The notes under the pieces: generated by a model | Database searches by the model: none | What the model saw: the letters and a program-made list of their open reading frames with translations, nothing else | Told to the model about the DNA's origin: nothing | Translations under genes and position numbers: made by a program | DNA from: 2-01-FULL-49-22 sp964639445 | GTDB lineage: Bacteria > Patescibacteriota > Saccharimonadia > Saccharimonadales > UBA10212 | NCBI GenBank assembly: GCA_964639445.1 | Contig: CAZXDA010000039.1 | Coordinates: forward strand, 1-6,372 | Length of the DNA: 6,372 nucleotides | Direction of reading: 5' to 3' | Part shown: positions 4,690-6,372 of the stretch, piece by piece | Layout: each line of letters starts with the position of its first letter | Numbering within the stretch: the first letter of the stretch is position 1

Positions 4690-5145
4690 ATGTTCTACGT
4701 CTTTCTCGCAATCAGTCTGCTCTTCGTTGGTAGTCTTATCTTAAAGAATCTATCCACCCTTCGACAAGCTCAGGGCAAGAAGCGTCCGATTTGCGCACTG
4801 TGTGTCGCTGTTGCTCTGACCTGGATTTTTCTACTAGTCCTGTATAAGGCCGACCGTTTCCATGATCTAGCTCTGCTCGGCCTGTTGATGGGCAGCAGTG
4901 TTACCGGCCTTTACTACTTTGTCCAGAAGCGTGTGCCTAAGGTGCTACGAATATTTAGCTTGCCCTTTTTCTTGTCTTTGACGGCCGTTTTTTACTTATT
5001 GATAACTAACGATTTCATATGGCCGGTCTTTGTCTTACTGACGGTCTTGTGGGCGACCGCCTGGCTGATCTTTTCCTGGCGTAGTGATCTCGCCAAAGCC
5101 CGTATAGCTAAGGCCACAATGGAATGCTGCGAGGACGATAAATAA
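4690..5145 (+). CDS. Uncharacterised membrane protein with a CxxC motif, first gene of a thiol-redox operon
   Basis: From the ATG at 4690 the product is 151 residues with about four to five membrane helices (about 2-18, 35-53, 59-78, 88-106, 109-130). I do not recognise the family. Visible features are I-C-A-L-C (residues 34-38, a CxxC at the start of helix 2) and a cytoplasmic-type tail ending E-C-C-E-D-D-K. The CxxC and the co-transcribed CcdA-like and redoxin genes suggest a role in moving reducing equivalents or metal across the membrane. A TTG at 4678 in the same frame would add four residues (M-S-L-D), but neither start has a good Shine-Dalgarno. Residues 22-29 (S-T-L-R-Q-A-Q-G) are encoded by an inserted palindromic repeat and form the loop between helices 1 and 2. 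Its stop overlaps the next start (TAATG). Confidence 0.8.
   Translation: MFYVFLAISLLFVGSLILKNLSTLRQAQGKKRPICALCVAVALTWIFLLVLYKADRFHDLALLGLLMGSSVTGLYYFVQKRVPKVLRIFSLPFFLSLTAVFYLLITNDFIWPVFVLLTVLWATAWLIFSWRSDLAKARIAKATMECCEDDK
4757..4775. repeat. Dispersed palindromic repeat CCCTTCGACAAGCTCAGGG inside a coding region
   Basis: This 19-bp imperfect palindrome (arms CCCT/AGGG around an internal TCGACAAGCTC) sits in frame near the 5' end of the CxxC membrane-protein gene and contributes to S-T-L-R-Q-A-Q-G. From memory, this exact motif recurs as a dispersed repeat in many unrelated bacterial genomes and often appears in proteins as TLRQAQG, which suggests a past insertion. I could not search for other copies, and there is only one in this window. 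Confidence 0.6.
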
Positions 5146-6020
5146 TGGAGCTTGTTGCTACAGCCTCGTTTATAACCGCCTTTATCGCCGGTGCAGCGGC
5201 GCTTTTTGCGCCCTGCTGTATAGGTGTGTTGCTGCCATCCTATCTAGCGTCGGTTTTTAAAACCAAGACTAAAATTTTTTTGATGACATTTGTTTTTTAT
5301 CTAGGCATACTGACTATCTTTTTGCCTCTCGGTTTGGGCATAGCTGGCTTAAGTACCTTCTTCAGCGGCAACCATCAGCTGCTCTTTACCATCGGCGGCC
5401 TGTTTATGCTGGCTTTGGGAGCCAGTATGTTGCTTGGTAAATCGGTCATGCTGCCGTTGCATGTGCATCCTAAACTAGCTAGATACGATTTTGGTTCGAT
5501 CTATGTCCTTGGCATCTTCTCCGGCATAGCCACCACTTGCTGCGCGCCAGTTTTAGCCGGTGTACTTGCTCTTTCGGCTCTGCCCGGTTCGTTGTGGCTG
5601 GGAACTCTATACACAATAACGTTTGTAACTGGCATGGTTGTGCCGTTATTTATTATGGCTGGACTGATCGATCGCGGCCGCCTAACGCAAAGGTTTGAAT
5701 CTCTAAGACGTCGCGTCAGCTATAATCTTCTGGGTCGCCAGATATCCGTCAATATTTCCCACCTAATTTCCGGCTTTATCTACATAGCTTTCGGGCTGTT
5801 TATCTTAATTTATCAGCGGACAAATCCTGACGCTTTTACCTCCAGCTTCCAGGTTGACGTCAATCTAATAGCCGCTCAAGTTACCAGGTTTATCCAACGC
5901 GTAACAGATAGTGTTCCAGAGGCCGTCTGGGCGGCTGTGTTTATAGCCTTGTTTGCAGTAATAAGCTGGCTGGCATATCGCCAAGCCAATCAAGTTATAA
6001 AAACTGAAAGGGAGAAATAA
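5145..6020 (+). CDS. CcdA/DsbD-like membrane thiol-disulfide electron transporter
   Basis: This 291-residue polytopic protein has about seven helices. The CcdA family passes electrons from cytoplasmic thioredoxin across the membrane to extracytoplasmic thiol proteins using one Cys in helix 1 and one in helix 4. Both sites are present, each as a Cys pair: A-P-C-C-I-G-V-L-L-P (22-31; Cys24/25) and T-T-C-C-A-P-V-L-A-G (130-139; Cys132/133). The flanking prolines match the family pattern. It is longer than minimal CcdA (about 220-240) because of a loop around 176-205 and a C-terminal extension with an additional helix (about 260-277). The start overlaps the previous stop (TAATG), with GAGG at 5131-5134. 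Its stop overlaps the redoxin start in the same way, so the redoxin is the natural electron acceptor. A role in metal transport was considered but has less support. Confidence 0.88.
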   Translation: MELVATASFITAFIAGAAALFAPCCIGVLLPSYLASVFKTKTKIFLMTFVFYLGILTIFLPLGLGIAGLSTFFSGNHQLLFTIGGLFMLALGASMLLGKSVMLPLHVHPKLARYDFGSIYVLGIFSGIATTCCAPVLAGVLALSALPGSLWLGTLYTITFVTGMVVPLFIMAGLIDRGRLTQRFESLRRRVSYNLLGRQISVNISHLISGFIYIAFGLFILIYQRTNPDAFTSSFQVDVNLIAAQVTRFIQRVTDSVPEAVWAAVFIALFAVISWLAYRQANQVIKTEREK

Positions 6021-6372
6021 TGTCTAAAAGACTCGTTCTAATACTGGTAATCTTAGCTGTATTAATGTTTGGCTTAGCCGCTGCCTTTAAAGACAAATCG
6101 AAAGATAATAAGCCAATTGTTCGGCCGCCAGCCTCACTTGAATCAATGGTCGGTAAGCCGGCTCCCGATTTTACGCTCCAGGATCAAAAAGGTCAGACCT
6201 TCAAACTCAGCCAAATGCGCGGCAAAAAAATGGTGCTTTTCTTCAACGAAGGTATCATGTGTTATCCGGCCTGCTGGAACCAAATGGCGGCTTTAGGTAC
6301 CGACCCCAAGCTCAACAGTCCTGATGTTTTAAGAGCCAGTATAGTTATCGATAACCCTCAGCAGTGGAGTAG
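6020..6372 (+). CDS. Membrane-anchored peroxiredoxin-like (AhpC/TSA, redoxin) protein, truncated by the window end
   Basis: The ATG at 6020-6022 overlaps the preceding TAA, with GGGAG (6010-6014) 5 nt upstream. The 117 complete residues visible have no stop before the right edge. The N-terminus is basic with one membrane helix (about 5-22), then a hydrophilic linker, so the domain should lie outside the membrane. V-G-K-P-A-P-D-F-T-L-Q-D (44-55) is the classic redoxin/AhpC-TSA entry motif. The active-site region F-F-N-E-G-I-M-C-Y-P-A-C-W-N-Q (74-88) has Cys81 and Cys85 in a CxxxC arrangement. This differs from the CxxC of thioredoxins and from the T-x-x-C of standard peroxiredoxins. It probably reduces peroxides or disulfides in the envelope using electrons from the CcdA-like protein. 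The C-terminal half is missing, so a resolving Cys cannot be assessed. Confidence 0.85.
   Translation, partial: MSKRLVLILVILAVLMFGLAAAFKDKSKDNKPIVRPPASLESMVGKPAPDFTLQDQKGQTFKLSQMRGKKMVLFFNEGIMCYPACWNQMAALGTDPKLNSPDVLRASIVIDNPQQWS

Noticed and set aside
1..6372. tRNA, rRNA, riboswitch or insertion-sequence transposase
   Set aside because: Coding regions occupy almost all of the window; no gap is larger than about 80 nt, and none shows the conserved structures or genes of these features.

Overview
The window is gene-dense. It holds twelve coding regions (two cut by the window edges), short intergenic gaps, no RNA gene and no complete transposon. All genes read in the standard code. Small operons of metal/thiol-handling membrane proteins, a DUF5676-type protein, stand-alone and regulator-fused YHS domains and a LysM-CHAP wall hydrolase suggest a Candidate Phyla Radiation (Patescibacteria) genome, possibly near Saccharibacteria. 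That placement is inference from gene content; nothing here is a phylogenetic marker.

Left block (1-971, minus strand, read right to left): a CsoR-family metal sensor under a promoter that overlaps a CsoR-type palindrome, then a DUF5676-like two-helix membrane protein, a small YHS-domain protein with a His/Cys tail, and the first codons of a protein with a His-rich N-terminus running off the left edge, plausibly a copper-type P1B-ATPase. This looks like a metal (probably copper) resistance operon.

Middle block (999-4611, minus strand): an ArsR-type HTH fused to a C-terminal YHS domain, a 44-residue membrane protein joined to it by an ATGA overlap, a MacB/FtsX-type ABC permease whose start directly follows that stop codon, its ABC ATPase, and a membrane-anchored 2xLysM-CHAP peptidoglycan hydrolase that overlaps the ATPase gene by 11 nt. 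The coupling suggests one operon. A 64-bp palindromic, 7-bp-periodic element lies between permease and ATPase.

Right block (4690-6372, plus strand): a CxxC membrane protein interrupted in frame by a palindromic repeat, a CcdA/DsbD-like thiol-electron transporter, and a membrane-anchored redoxin cut by the right edge, all overlapping or coupled. This looks like an extracytoplasmic thiol-redox module.

The middle and right blocks diverge from a 78-bp AT-rich region with two overlapping 8-bp-arm inverted repeats, the likely ArsR-YHS operator. My reading is that a metal- or redox-sensing ArsR-YHS protein controls both an ABC-export/cell-wall operon and an envelope thiol-redox operon, next to a CsoR-controlled metal operon. 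The three predicted promoters all place the start codon within about 10 nt of the expected transcription start, with no good Shine-Dalgarno, whereas downstream genes mostly have one.
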